64,000 bases of DNA from Rhizobiales bacterium Y(2018) (GTDB lineage: Bacteria; Pseudomonadota; Alphaproteobacteria; Rhizobiales; Aestuariivirgaceae), in contig SCPD01000012.1 of the NCBI GenBank assembly GCA_005502925.1, positions 124,001-188,000 on the forward strand. The letters run 5' to 3'. Under the pieces are notes generated by a model that was not told where the DNA came from, did no database searches, and worked only from the letters and a program-made list of their open reading frames with translations. A program made the position numbers and the translations under genes. Below, piece after piece: positions 35,154 to 43,369 of the stretch (position 1 is its first letter; the number at the start of each line of letters is the position of its first letter).

Positions 35154-37058
35154 TCAAACCGACATCTGCATGCCCAGCTCGACGACGCGTTCGGGCGGGA
35201 TGCGGAAGAATTCGATGGCGCGCGCCGACTGGTTGGCGAGCATGATGAAGAGCCGCTGCTGCCATAACGGCATCTTGGCGCGGGGCGAGGTACGGATGGC
35301 GCGGCGGCCCAGGAAATAGGAAGCTTGGCGCGGATCGATCGACAGGCCGTAGGGCTCGCACAGGCGCAAGGCGGCCGGCACATCCGGCTGTTCCATATAG
35401 CCGAAGCGCGCCTCGACCAGGAAGGCGCCGAGGGCCAGCTTCTTCACTTCGACGCGTTCGCTTGGTGGCACGCGCGGCACTTCCATCGTCTCGACCGAGA
35501 CGAAGACTAATATGTCATGCAGCACGCGGTTGTGCTTGAGATTGTGCATGAGCGCGCTCGGCGCATAGACGGGATCGGTCTGCAGGAAGACGGCGGCGCC
35601 GGCGACACGGGTGGGTGGCCGACGCTCGAGCGATGCGAGCAGACCTTCGAGCTCGACGCTGTCCTTACGCAGCTTCTCGGCCAGGAGAGAGCGGCCGCGC
35701 AGCCAGGTGAGCATGGTGACGATGATGGTGAGACCGATCAGCACCGGCACATAGCCGCCGGCGATGAGCTTGGCGCTGTTGGCGGCGAAGAAGATGAGCT
35801 CGATGCCGAGAACGCCGATGAGGACGGGCAGCACCACGGCCGGCGGGAAATGGCGGGAATGCCAGAACACGATGAGGGCCAGCGCCGTGTCGATGATCAT
35901 CGAGATGTTGACGGCGATGCCATAGGCGGAAGCGAGGCTGGCGGAGGAGCCGAAGAGCAGCACCAGCGCGATGACGCCGGCGAAGACCAGCCAGTTGATC
36001 TGGCCGATATAGATCTGGCCCTGTTCGGTGTCGCTGGTGTGGGTGATGTTCATGCGCGGCAAAAGGCCGAGCGAAATGGCCTGCTGGGCAATGGAGAAGG
36101 CGCCGGTGATGACGGCCTGGCTCGCGATCACCGTCACCAAGGTGGCGAGGACGACGAGCGGGATGAGGGCCCAGGACGGCGCCATCAGGAAGAACGGATT
36201 GGCGACCGCGCCCGGATTGGCGTGCACGAAGGCGCCCTGGCCCAGATAGTTCAGAATGAGCGACGGGAGGACGATGAAGGTCCAGGCGAGGCGGATGGGG
36301 AAGCGGCCGAAATGGCCGAGATCGGCATAAAGCGCCTCGCCGCCGGTCACCGCCAGGAAGACGCCGGCGAAGATGACGAGGCCCATGCCCGGATCGGTGA
36401 CGACGAGCTTGGCGGCATAGATGGGGTTGAGCGCCAGGAAGATCGTCGGATCGTCGCCGATATGGAACAGGCCGAGGACCGCGATGGTCAGGAACCACAA
36501 AGTGGTGATCGGCGCGAAGAGGGAGGCGACGCTGCCGGTGCCGCGGAACTGGAAGGCGAACAAGGTGGCGAGAATGAAGAGGGTGATCGGCACCACGAAA
36601 CTGCTGAAGGCCGGATTGACAACAGCCAAACCCTCGACGGCCGAGAGAACCGAAATGGCGGGCGTGATCATCGCATCGCCGAAAAAGAAGGCCGCCCCCA
36701 CCACGCCGAGGATGAGCACGAATTTGCGACGCTGGCGCAGCGCCTGCTCGGCCAGGACGACGAGGGTGAGGATGCCACCTTCGCCCTTGTTGTCGGCGCG
36801 CATCAGGATCAGCACGTATTTGATGGTGACGATGAGGATGAGCGCCCAGATGAGCAGCGACACGACCGCCAGCACATCGGCATGCACATTGCCACCGGCA
36901 CTGGCGACATGGGCGAGCGATTCCCGCATGGCATAAAGCGGACTGGTCCCGATATCGCCGAACACCACGCCGATGCTGGCGAATGCGAGTTTCAGCTTGC
37001 GGCGGAATGCGGCCCGCGAATCCTCATCGCCGGCCGGCGCCGATTGCGGATCACTCAT
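35154..37058 (-). CDS. kup: Kup/Trk-type potassium uptake protein
   Basis: A 634-residue K+:H+ symporter of the KUP/HAK/KT family, with about twelve transmembrane helices and a C-terminal cytoplasmic part of about 150 residues. The first helix carries the family signature FASIGVVFGDIGTSPLYAMRE; GGEALYADLGHFGRFPIRLAW and FFFGDAMITPAISVLSAVEGL are further hallmarks. It gives low-affinity potassium uptake. The length is standard for bacterial Kup. It is transcribed in the same direction as mepA and sspB upstream, 20 bases from mepA. Confidence 0.96.
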   Translation of the reverse strand: MSDPQSAPAGDEDSRAAFRRKLKLAFASIGVVFGDIGTSPLYAMRESLAHVASAGGNVHADVLAVVSLLIWALILIVTIKYVLILMRADNKGEGGILTLVVLAEQALRQRRKFVLILGVVGAAFFFGDAMITPAISVLSAVEGLAVVNPAFSSFVVPITLFILATLFAFQFRGTGSVASLFAPITTLWFLTIAVLGLFHIGDDPTIFLALNPIYAAKLVVTDPGMGLVIFAGVFLAVTGGEALYADLGHFGRFPIRLAWTFIVLPSLILNYLGQGAFVHANPGAVANPFFLMAPSWALIPLVVLATLVTVIASQAVITGAFSIAQQAISLGLLPRMNITHTSDTEQGQIYIGQINWLVFAGVIALVLLFGSSASLASAYGIAVNISMIIDTALALIVFWHSRHFPPAVVLPVLIGVLGIELIFFAANSAKLIAGGYVPVLIGLTIIVTMLTWLRGRSLLAEKLRKDSVELEGLLASLERRPPTRVAGAAVFLQTDPVYAPSALMHNLKHNRVLHDILVFVSVETMEVPRVPPSERVEVKKLALGAFLVEARFGYMEQPDVPAALRLCEPYGLSIDPRQASYFLGRRAIRTSPRAKMPLWQQRLFIMLANQSARAIEFFRIPPERVVELGMQMSV

Positions 37059-37077
37059 GCTCGGTATTCACCTGATC

Positions 37078-37998
37078 TTACTCCGCCGTCACGACGGAGC
37101 GGCATTCAGCAGGAAGGCCTGTAATGGTCAAGGGCTTGGGTGGCTTGGGCGGCTTGGCATTGGGGTCGCGGGGCTTGGGCGGCTTCCAGGGCGCGTCGCT
37201 GTACCAATAGGCCAATTCCTCGCCGCAGCCGGTGCCGTCCTTGGGATTGGGCGCCCACTGGTCCTTGCAGCCGCCATTGGGGCAGTGGATGCGGATGTGG
37301 AAATGATAGTTGTGCCCGTAATAGGGGCGGACCTTGGCGAGCCAGGAGCGGTCTCCGGTGGCCCAGCGGCAGAGTTCGCGCTTGATCGGCGGATGCACGA
37401 AGATGCGGGCTACTTCCGGATAGGAGGCGGCGCGCCTGATCAGGCGGGCATGCGCCTCGGTCCAGACGCTGAAGTCCATCTCCTTGCGGTCCTTGACCAC
37501 CAGCTTGGGGCTGATCTTCTCGCGCTCCGCCCGGCTCAGCGTGCGGTCCGGCATCTGCATCAGCCAGATATCGGCGTCGAGGCCGATCTGGTGGCTGGCA
37601 TGGCCGGTGAGCATCGGGCCGCCGCGCGGCTGCGAAATGTCGCCCACCATGAGGCCGTTCCAGCCGTCCTTCTCGCGCGCATCGTCGGCGAGACGCTCGA
37701 GGAGCGAGATGAGCTTCGGATGGCCCCAATTGCGGTTGCGCGACAGGCGCATGACCTGCCAGGCCGGGCCGTTCACCGGCAAAGCCTCGGCGCCGGCGAG
37801 ACAGCCCTTGGCATAGGTGCCGATGGCGCGCGACGCCAGATTGGCCGGCGTCTTCTGGGCGCCGAAGAGCTTCTTGGCCGGGATCTCGTTGATGGCGTTG
37901 TTGGCGATGGCCGCCAGGGTCGCTGAATCGGCGCTCTGGGCCTGGGCCTGCGAGAGCGGAGCGAGCGCTAGAAAGAGAAGAGCGGCCAGTCTCAGCAC
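37078..37998 (-). CDS. mepA: Penicillin-insensitive murein endopeptidase
   Basis: About 306 residues with a signal peptide (LRLAALLFLALAPLSQAQA) and the LAS-type zinc peptidase core. The metal motif is HASHQIGLDADIWLM, and the second motif is YYGHNYHFHIRIHCP. MepA cuts D-Ala-mDAP cross-links in peptidoglycan in the periplasm. The start is taken as the GTG at 37998, five bases after the sspB stop, because it places the signal peptide at the N terminus; an in-frame upstream start would lie inside sspB. A Pro/Lys tail (PPKPRDPNAKPPKPPKP) precedes the C terminus. Confidence 0.92.
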   Translation of the reverse strand: MLRLAALLFLALAPLSQAQAQSADSATLAAIANNAINEIPAKKLFGAQKTPANLASRAIGTYAKGCLAGAEALPVNGPAWQVMRLSRNRNWGHPKLISLLERLADDAREKDGWNGLMVGDISQPRGGPMLTGHASHQIGLDADIWLMQMPDRTLSRAEREKISPKLVVKDRKEMDFSVWTEAHARLIRRAASYPEVARIFVHPPIKRELCRWATGDRSWLAKVRPYYGHNYHFHIRIHCPNGGCKDQWAPNPKDGTGCGEELAYWYSDAPWKPPKPRDPNAKPPKPPKPLTITGLPAECRSVVTAE

Positions 37999-38002
37999 AG
38001 GG

Positions 38003-38503
38003 TCACTTCTTTCTGAATGAATCGAGGGAAACGACGCGGCCTTTTTCCGTCGGCTCCGTAGGCGTCGCGGCGGGTTCGGCAGCGGCAAGAGCCGGTTCAG
38101 GCGCGGGCTTGACCGGGGTTTCGGTTTCCTTCGGCGCAGCTTCCAACTTCACCGTCTCGAATTGCAGGCCGAACTGGACATAGGGATCTAGGAAACCCTT
38201 GATGGCATTGAAGGGGACCGCAAGTTTCTCCGGAATATTGTCGAAAGAAAGCTCGACCTCGAATTCATCGTCGCGCACCTGCAGGTTCCAGTACTGGTGT
38301 TGCAGCACGATGGTCATTTCGCGCGGGTATTTCTGGTCGAGCCGTTCGGAGAGGCGCACGCCCGGATAACGGGTGTCGAAGGCGATATAGAAATGATGCT
38401 CGCCGGGCAGGCCGCTCTTCATGACCTTGCGTAGAGACGCGCGGACGACCCCTCGTAGCGCTTCCTGCGCCAAGAGGTCGTAGCGCATCAGATCTTCAGC
38501 CAT
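38003..38503 (-). CDS. sspB: SspB, ClpXP adaptor for ssrA-tagged proteins
   Basis: 166 residues. The folded SspB domain (YDLLAQEALRGVVRASLRKV, then HFYIAFDTRYPGVRLSERL) is followed by an acidic/Pro linker and a conserved C-terminal ClpX-binding tail, VVSLDSFRKK. SspB holds ssrA-tagged proteins and hands them to the ClpXP protease. It lies directly downstream of the tmRNA gene on the same strand (about 75 bases), so the tag RNA and the tag receptor are neighbours. The mepA start follows five bases after its stop. Confidence 0.95.
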   Translation of the reverse strand: MAEDLMRYDLLAQEALRGVVRASLRKVMKSGLPGEHHFYIAFDTRYPGVRLSERLDQKYPREMTIVLQHQYWNLQVRDDEFEVELSFDNIPEKLAVPFNAIKGFLDPYVQFGLQFETVKLEAAPKETETPVKPAPEPALAAAEPAATPTEPTEKGRVVSLDSFRKK

Positions 38504-38579
38504 AGTCCAGTCCCCGAGGCAAATCGATTCATCGCTATCATATACTCGCCCGGGCCGGGTGAAGTCATTAAATTGAAGG

Positions 38580-38905
38580 GGAGAAGTGCAGGCTTCTGTT
38601 GCCAGGTGCCTGCGAACCCCGCCTTAACCGGCTAAGGCCAAGGACTTTGATTTCGGCTTACGCGCTGCATTAAGCAGCGAGAGCGGCCGGAGCATAGTTG
38701 TCATTGGCAACTATAATAGTGGCCCGTTACGTCGGAGCCAACTCGAGCAAAAGCTCACCCTTTACGCCCTCGTCGATCCTATTTCGCCCCCATCAGGGGC
38801 CGCAGGTTTCTGCGGTCCATGGTGGAGGCGCCGGGTACCGCCCCCGGGTCCGATGGGTTTATTACGATGGCCATTTATCGCCATAGCCGCCCTTGCGGGT
38901 GGCAG
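38580..38905 (-). ncRNA. ssrA: Transfer-messenger RNA, circularly permuted (alphaproteobacterial two-piece type)
   Basis: On the minus strand the 5' part is the acceptor piece, ending GCGCCTCCACCA (CCA end at 38820). A short intervening hairpin (GGACCGCAG...CTGCGGCC) follows, and then the coding piece begins GGGGGCGAAATAGGATCGACG at about 38791. GGGGGCG can pair with CGCCTCC to rebuild the tRNA-like acceptor stem. The tag frame at 38708-38670 reads ANDNYAPAALAA then TAA. The 3' part has the conserved pseudoknot hairpin GCAGGC-ACCTGGCAACAGAA-GCCTGC. The RNA rescues stalled ribosomes with SmpB. The outer ends are estimates, to within about ten bases. Confidence 0.92.
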
Positions 38906-38909
38906 ACCC

Positions 38910-38938
38910 AATATAGGCGTCCCCACGCCTAATGAAAA
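38910..38938 (-). promoter_or_regulatory. Probable promoter of ssrA
   Basis: On the minus strand TATATT (38915-38910) is a good -10 element placed about six bases before the expected 5' end of the tmRNA. A weak -35, TTTTCA, lies 17 bases further upstream. A small inverted repeat AGGCGT-GGGG-ACGCCT lies within the spacer. Confidence 0.5.
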
Positions 38939-39069
38939 GGAGGAAGGTGTTGCGCTCGGGTAAGACCTTTTTCCCCGATCGCCACCGCAAAAACGCCATG
39001 AATTGGAACCCAACTTGCCAAGCCGTGCCGGCGGCGCGGCGTTAACCTTTGTAGACACGGGGACAAAAG

Positions 39070-39384
39070 ATGAGCTCTGACTACGCTGCGGACATCCGCA
39101 AATATACCGCCCAGGTCAATGACAAGGCGGTCGACTCCATCGTGAAATTCTGCGGAATCGCCCTCAAAGGCGCCGATTCCCAATGGGTTTCGATGAGCGA
39201 CAATGCCGAGGTCCAGCGCGTGGTGAACGGCTTCTGCGCCAAGAAGCTCGGCCTCGACGCCGCCACCGCGGAAGCGGCGGTCAAGGCGGTCGGCGAGAAG
39301 ATGAAGGCCGACCGGACCAAGCACCGGGTCACGGTCTATTATCTGGTGGCCGAGCAGACCGGTACTCTCGGCAAGCTCGCCTGA
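39070..39384 (+). CDS. DUF2853 family protein
   Basis: A 104-residue soluble, mainly helical protein. It begins SSDYAADIRKYTAQVNDKAVD and contains the family core LGLDAATAEAAVKAVGEKMKADRTKHRVTVYYL. One Cys pair (KFCG, GFCAKK) is present. DUF2853 has no established role. It is divergent from the tmRNA gene and lies upstream of thyA, with a 47-base gap to it. Its SD is weak (GGGGACAAAAG). Confidence 0.93.
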   Translation: MSSDYAADIRKYTAQVNDKAVDSIVKFCGIALKGADSQWVSMSDNAEVQRVVNGFCAKKLGLDAATAEAAVKAVGEKMKADRTKHRVTVYYLVAEQTGTLGKLA

Positions 39385-39431
39385 TTTCCTTTTCATTGAG
39401 GTGGAGGGGCGGAATCGGCTAGATTCGCTCC

Positions 39432-40226
39432 ATGCAGCAATATCTCGACCTCATGCGCCATGTGCGCGACCACGGCGCGCGCAAGACCGACCGCACGGGC
39501 ACCGGCACCTTGTCGGTGCTCGGCCACCAGATGCGCTTCGACCTGGCGCATGGCTTTCCGGTGCTCACCACGAAGAAGCTGCATCTGCGCTCGATCATCC
39601 ATGAGCTGCTGTGGTTCCTGCGCGGCGACACCAACATCAAATATCTGCAGGACAACGGCGTCAGCATCTGGGACGAATGGGCCGACAAGGACGGCAATCT
39701 GGGGCCTGTCTATGGCGCGCAATGGCGGTCCTGGCCGGCGCGCGACGGTTCGACCATCGACCAGATCGCCGATGTCATCACCCGCATCCGCAAGAGCCCG
39801 GATTCGCGCCGCCTCATCGTGACGGCGTGGAATCCGGCCGATGTCGACAAGATGGCGCTGCCGCCCTGTCACTGCCTGTTCCAGTTCTATGTCGCCAATG
39901 GCCGGCTGTCCTGCCAGCTCTATCAGCGCTCCGCCGACATCTTCATCGGCGTGCCGTTCAACATCGCGTCCTATGCGCTGCTCACCCACATGGTGGCGCA
40001 TGTCACCGGCCTCAAGGCCGGCGAATTCGTACACACGCTGGGCGATGCGCATCTCTATCTCAACCATCTCGACCAGGCCAATGAGCAACTGACGCGGACA
40101 CCGTTGCCGTTGCCACGCCTCATCATCAAGCGCGACGTGAAGACGATCGACGATTTCCGCTTTGAGGATTTCGAGATCGTCGGCTACCAGTCGCATCCGC
40201 ATATCGCCGCTCCGGTCGCGGTCTAA
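39432..40226 (+). CDS. thyA: Thymidylate synthase
   Basis: 264 residues. It converts dUMP to dTMP with methylene-tetrahydrofolate. The catalytic Cys is in [13 protein letters not shown], followed by [27 protein letters not shown]; the length is that of the short bacterial form. folA, which regenerates the folate cofactor, is three genes downstream on the same strand, so pyrimidine and folate steps are clustered. The gap to the next gene is only six bases. Confidence 0.97.
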   Translation: MQQYLDLMRHVRDHGARKTDRTGTGTLSVLGHQMRFDLAHGFPVLTTKKLHLRSIIHELLWFLRGDTNIKYLQDNGVSIWDEWADKDGNLGPVYGAQWRSWPARDGSTIDQIADVITRIRKSPDSRRLIVTAWNPADVDKMALPPCHCLFQFYVANGRLSCQLYQRSADIFIGVPFNIASYALLTHMVAHVTGLKAGEFVHTLGDAHLYLNHLDQANEQLTRTPLPLPRLIIKRDVKTIDDFRFEDFEIVGYQSHPHIAAPVAV

Positions 40227-40232
40227 GCCGCA

Positions 40233-41009
40233 ATGAACTGGATCGGGGGGGATATCCAGGCAGGACTGAACCGTGCGCTCTATCGCCCGTTCAATCCTTC
40301 CGGTCTCTGGCCGGCGGTGGGTATTTTCATCGGTCTCTTCATCCTCAATCAGATCATATTGGTGCCGGCTTTCGGCGTCGGGATCGTCATGCTGACATCC
40401 GGCATGATCGCGGATGAGAGCGGATGGCTGCGTGCCCTGTTGCTGGCCATCCTGCCGGCGAGCCTCGTCACCGCCTGGATCGGCTGGATACTGGCACGCC
40501 AGCGCGGCGCCGATGCGCGCGATGTACTGGCGCTCAGGCTGCCCGATCTCGGTGTCGTCGGCTGGATCCTGGTCGCCGGCGGTTTTTTCTTCGTCATCAA
40601 TATGGTGTTCCTGCTGATCGCGATGGTGTTCGGCCTCGATCTCCAATCGTCCGGGATGGTCGAGCAGGGGACGATGCAGTTCGGACATGATCCGTTGTTC
40701 TTCCTCATCGCCGGCGGGCTCGTCATCGGCGCGCCATTGGCGGAGGAAATCATCTTCCGTGGACAGATCTTTGGCGCGCTTGCGCAGACCCCTCTGGGCT
40801 TAAGCGGCGCCGCGCTCGTCACCTCGGCTCTGTGGGCGGGGATACATTGGCCCACCCAGCCACTTTATGTCGTCGGCCTCCTGTTTCTCATGGGACTGGT
40901 TCTGTGCTGGCTTCTGGTGCGCTTCGGCAGCTTGTGGGTGACGATCGCCTGCCACGCCGCATGGAATAGCTTGGCGGTGCTGGCGCTGTATTCGGCGGCT
41001 CCGCAATGA
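40233..41009 (+). CDS. CPBP family intramembrane metalloprotease
   Basis: 258 residues with about seven hydrophobic helices. The CPBP (Abi) motifs are present: EEIIFRGQIFG (Glu-Glu-x-x-x-Arg) near residue 171, SALWAGIHWP with its His, and a C-terminal WVTIACHAAWN. These match prenyl-endopeptidase-like membrane proteases. The natural substrate is unknown. Its stop overlaps the next start (ATGA). Confidence 0.9.
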   Translation: MNWIGGDIQAGLNRALYRPFNPSGLWPAVGIFIGLFILNQIILVPAFGVGIVMLTSGMIADESGWLRALLLAILPASLVTAWIGWILARQRGADARDVLALRLPDLGVVGWILVAGGFFFVINMVFLLIAMVFGLDLQSSGMVEQGTMQFGHDPLFFLIAGGLVIGAPLAEEIIFRGQIFGALAQTPLGLSGAALVTSALWAGIHWPTQPLYVVGLLFLMGLVLCWLLVRFGSLWVTIACHAAWNSLAVLALYSAAPQ

Positions 41010-41491
41010 CGATAGAAGTTCGTTCCATCAAATCCGGTGAGGGGCCGGCACTTCTGGCGATGACGCGCGCCTTGGCGGAATCGCATGGTTTCCTCGACAA
41101 ATATACGGCGACGGCGGAGGATCTCGAGCGCGCGCTCTTCGCGCCCGATCCGATCGTCGGCTGCCTGCTCGCCTTCTGCGACGGTGAGCCGGCGGGCTGC
41201 GCCTTCTGGCATCGGAGCTTCACCACCGCCCGCGGGTGCGAGGTCATGTATCTGGAAGATCTCTCGGTGCTTCCGGCCTATCAACGCCGCGGCATCGGCC
41301 TTGCACTGCTGCAGAGGCTCGCGGTCGAGGCGCGCGATCGCGGTTTTCCCAGCATCTATTGGCTCAGCATGGGCTGGAACGAAAAGGCGCAGGCGCTTTA
41401 TGACAAGACCGGCGCCACCTGCGACGAGGGCATGCGCTTTTACCGTCTGGCGGACGCGGCGCTGATCCGGCTGGCGGAGGCAAACTCATGA
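41006..41491 (+). CDS. GNAT family N-acetyltransferase
   Basis: 161 residues. The GNAT acetyl-CoA-binding region VMYLEDLSVLPAYQRRGIGLALLQRL is well conserved, preceded by the strand GEPAGCAFWHRSF and followed by MGWNEKAQALYDKTGA, as in diamine-acetyltransferase-like enzymes. The substrate is unknown. It overlaps both neighbours by four bases (ATGA), so it is tightly coupled to the CPBP protease gene and to folA. Confidence 0.92.
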   Translation: MTIEVRSIKSGEGPALLAMTRALAESHGFLDKYTATAEDLERALFAPDPIVGCLLAFCDGEPAGCAFWHRSFTTARGCEVMYLEDLSVLPAYQRRGIGLALLQRLAVEARDRGFPSIYWLSMGWNEKAQALYDKTGATCDEGMRFYRLADAALIRLAEANS

Positions 41492-41994
41492 CCCATCCGA
41501 GGATCGCCTTCGTGGTGGCGGTGGCGCGCAATGGCGTCATCGGCGCCAAGGGCGATCTGCCCTGGCGCATTTCCTCCGATCTCAAACGCTTCAAGCAGAT
41601 CACCATGGGCAAGCCGGTGATCATGGGACGCAAAACCTGGGAGAGCCTGCCGAAGCGGCCGCTGGCCGGCCGCGTCAATATCGTCATCACGCGCGATCAT
41701 GCCTATGAGGCTCCCGGCGCGGTCGTGGTCGCGGGTGTCGAAGAGGCGTTGACGGCGGCGCGGCAAGGCAACGCCGATGAAATCTGCGTCATCGGCGGCA
41801 GTGAGATCTTCCGGCAAATCCTGCCCCTGGCGGACCGGCTCTATCTGACCGAGGTCGATCTCGCGCCCGAAGGCGATGCCGTGTTTCCACCGCTCGATTT
41901 CAGCCAGTGGACGGAGACGTCGCGGGAGGTGCATCCGCGCGCCGAAAACGATGATACGGGTTTCGTCCTGCGCGTGCTTGACCGGAAGGGCTAA
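41488..41994 (+). CDS. folA: Dihydrofolate reductase
   Basis: 168 residues. It reduces dihydrofolate to tetrahydrofolate with NADPH. The N-terminal motif IAFVVAVARNGVIGAKGDLPWRI includes the conserved Trp, and the substrate Asp (SSDLKRFKQIT) is present; MGRKTWESLPKRPL and ICVIGGSEIFRQILPLADRLY follow. It is cotranscribed with thyA through the two small genes. It is the last of the coupled genes; the next start is 16 bases downstream. Confidence 0.97.
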   Translation: MTHPRIAFVVAVARNGVIGAKGDLPWRISSDLKRFKQITMGKPVIMGRKTWESLPKRPLAGRVNIVITRDHAYEAPGAVVVAGVEEALTAARQGNADEICVIGGSEIFRQILPLADRLYLTEVDLAPEGDAVFPPLDFSQWTETSREVHPRAENDDTGFVLRVLDRKG

Positions 41995-42009
41995 CCCCCG
42001 CATCATTGA

Positions 42010-43299
42010 ATGATGGTTCAATATCCGACAAATCCCGACATCGTCGTCATCGGGGCGGGGGCCGCCGGCGTCGGCGCCGGACGCGCTCTGGCCAAGGCCG
42101 GCATTCCTTTCCTCATCATCGAAGCCAAGGATCGTATCGGCGGGCGCGCTTTCAGCGAAACGACAAGCCTCGGCCATTTGTGGGACCATGGCTGCCACTG
42201 GTTCCATTCGGCCGACAAGAATGTGCTGCGCGAGCTCGCCGAGGAGATCGGCCACAAATTCCTGAAGAAGCCGCGCGACGGGGTCATGAAGAGCTTCATG
42301 AACGGCGAATGGAAAGCCGACCCGGTGCGGGTGGACTATGTATGGGATATTCTGGGCGAGGTGGCCGAGGCCGGGCAGAAGGGCAAAGACGTCGCGGCGG
42401 CGAGCCTGCTCGATCCCAATCACCCGTGGCATCCAATGGCGCGGCACTGGCTCTCCCTCATGTATTCGGCCGAGCCCGAGGACATCTCGACGCGTGATGC
42501 CGGAAGTTACGACGATACCGGCGTCAATCTCGCAGTCGAGGACGGCTATGGCGCGCTCGTTGCCAGGCTCGCCGAAGAATTACCCATCGCAACCGAGGTC
42601 GCGGCGCGCAAAGTGACAGCGCGCGGGCAAAGCGTGGTTGTCGAGACGGATCAGGGCACGATCACCGCGAAGGCCGCCATTGTCGCGGTGCCGGCGCGTA
42701 TGCTGGAAACGAGTAAGCTCATCATCGCGGACATGCCGGACGACATCGCCCAAGCGTTCGAACATGTGCCGATGGGCTACTACGAGAAGATCGCCTTCGC
42801 TTTTGACGGAAAAGTGTTCGAGGGCTTCGATGTGCCCTATGCCGATATCTTCGATCCAGTGGCGCCAACCACGCATCCGCTCAATTTCGAGCTGCATCCT
42901 TTCGGGCGGCCGATCGCCGTCACCCATATCGGCGGCCGCTTCGCCCGCGACATGGAGCGGGAGGGCGAGGCGGGAATGATCGATTTCGCGCTGTCGGCGC
43001 TGGTGCGGGCCTTCGGCTCCGACTTGAGAAAAAGAATCAGGAAAGCGACCGCAACCCATTGGTCTTCCGACATTTTCATCAATGGCGCCTATTCTTGCGC
43101 CAAGCCCGGCCATGGACTTTCGCGGCGCGCCTTTGCCAATCCGATTGCCGAGCGTATCTTCCTCGCCGGCGAACATGCGCATCCCACATTCTTTGCAACC
43201 GCGCATGGCGCCTTCGAAACCGGGCTCGCTGCCGCCGCGAAAGCGTTAACGGCCGCCGGACATGGCGCTGCGGGGTACAAACAGGCGGTTTCGGCCTGA
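42010..43299 (+). CDS. FAD-dependent amine-oxidase-like flavoprotein
   Basis: 429 residues. The N-terminal dinucleotide-binding site is IVVIGAGAAGVGAGRALAKAG, followed by the acidic end IEAKDRIGGRAF, which marks the flavin-containing amine oxidase family. The C-terminal FAD site has IFLAGEHAHPTFFATAHGAFETG. An oxidation of an amine or related substrate in the cytoplasm is likely; no specific substrate can be given. Two adjacent ATG codons (42010 and 42013) are both possible starts. It is followed by a promoter-like region for hflK. Confidence 0.92.
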   Translation: MMVQYPTNPDIVVIGAGAAGVGAGRALAKAGIPFLIIEAKDRIGGRAFSETTSLGHLWDHGCHWFHSADKNVLRELAEEIGHKFLKKPRDGVMKSFMNGEWKADPVRVDYVWDILGEVAEAGQKGKDVAAASLLDPNHPWHPMARHWLSLMYSAEPEDISTRDAGSYDDTGVNLAVEDGYGALVARLAEELPIATEVAARKVTARGQSVVVETDQGTITAKAAIVAVPARMLETSKLIIADMPDDIAQAFEHVPMGYYEKIAFAFDGKVFEGFDVPYADIFDPVAPTTHPLNFELHPFGRPIAVTHIGGRFARDMEREGEAGMIDFALSALVRAFGSDLRKRIRKATATHWSSDIFINGAYSCAKPGHGLSRRAFANPIAERIFLAGEHAHPTFFATAHGAFETGLAAAAKALTAAGHGAAGYKQAVSA

Positions 43300-43307
43300 A
43301 TTGCAAG

Positions 43308-43339
43308 TTGGACTTCCGTCCTCCAAATTCCTATATGAG
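43308..43339 (+). promoter_or_regulatory. Probable heat-shock-type promoter of hflK-hflC-degP
   Basis: CCTATATGAG (43330-43339) fits the alphaproteobacterial RpoH -10 consensus CYTATNTNNG at every defined position. The -35, TTGGAC (43308-43313), is 16 bases upstream of that motif and is near to, but not equal to, the CTTGAC consensus. The expected start lies 20-30 bases before the hflK ATG (43370). The gene contents (HflKC, DegP) fit heat-shock control. It could equally be a housekeeping promoter. Confidence 0.5.
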
Positions 43340-43369
43340 CGCGACGCATAACGATAAGGGTAAGATTCA

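Noticed and set aside
38762-39058. Open frames across the tmRNA region (for example 38762-39058 on the minus strand)
   Set aside because: The sequence is explained by the permuted tmRNA: CCA end, coding-piece start and tag frame. The frames have no ribosome site or homology.
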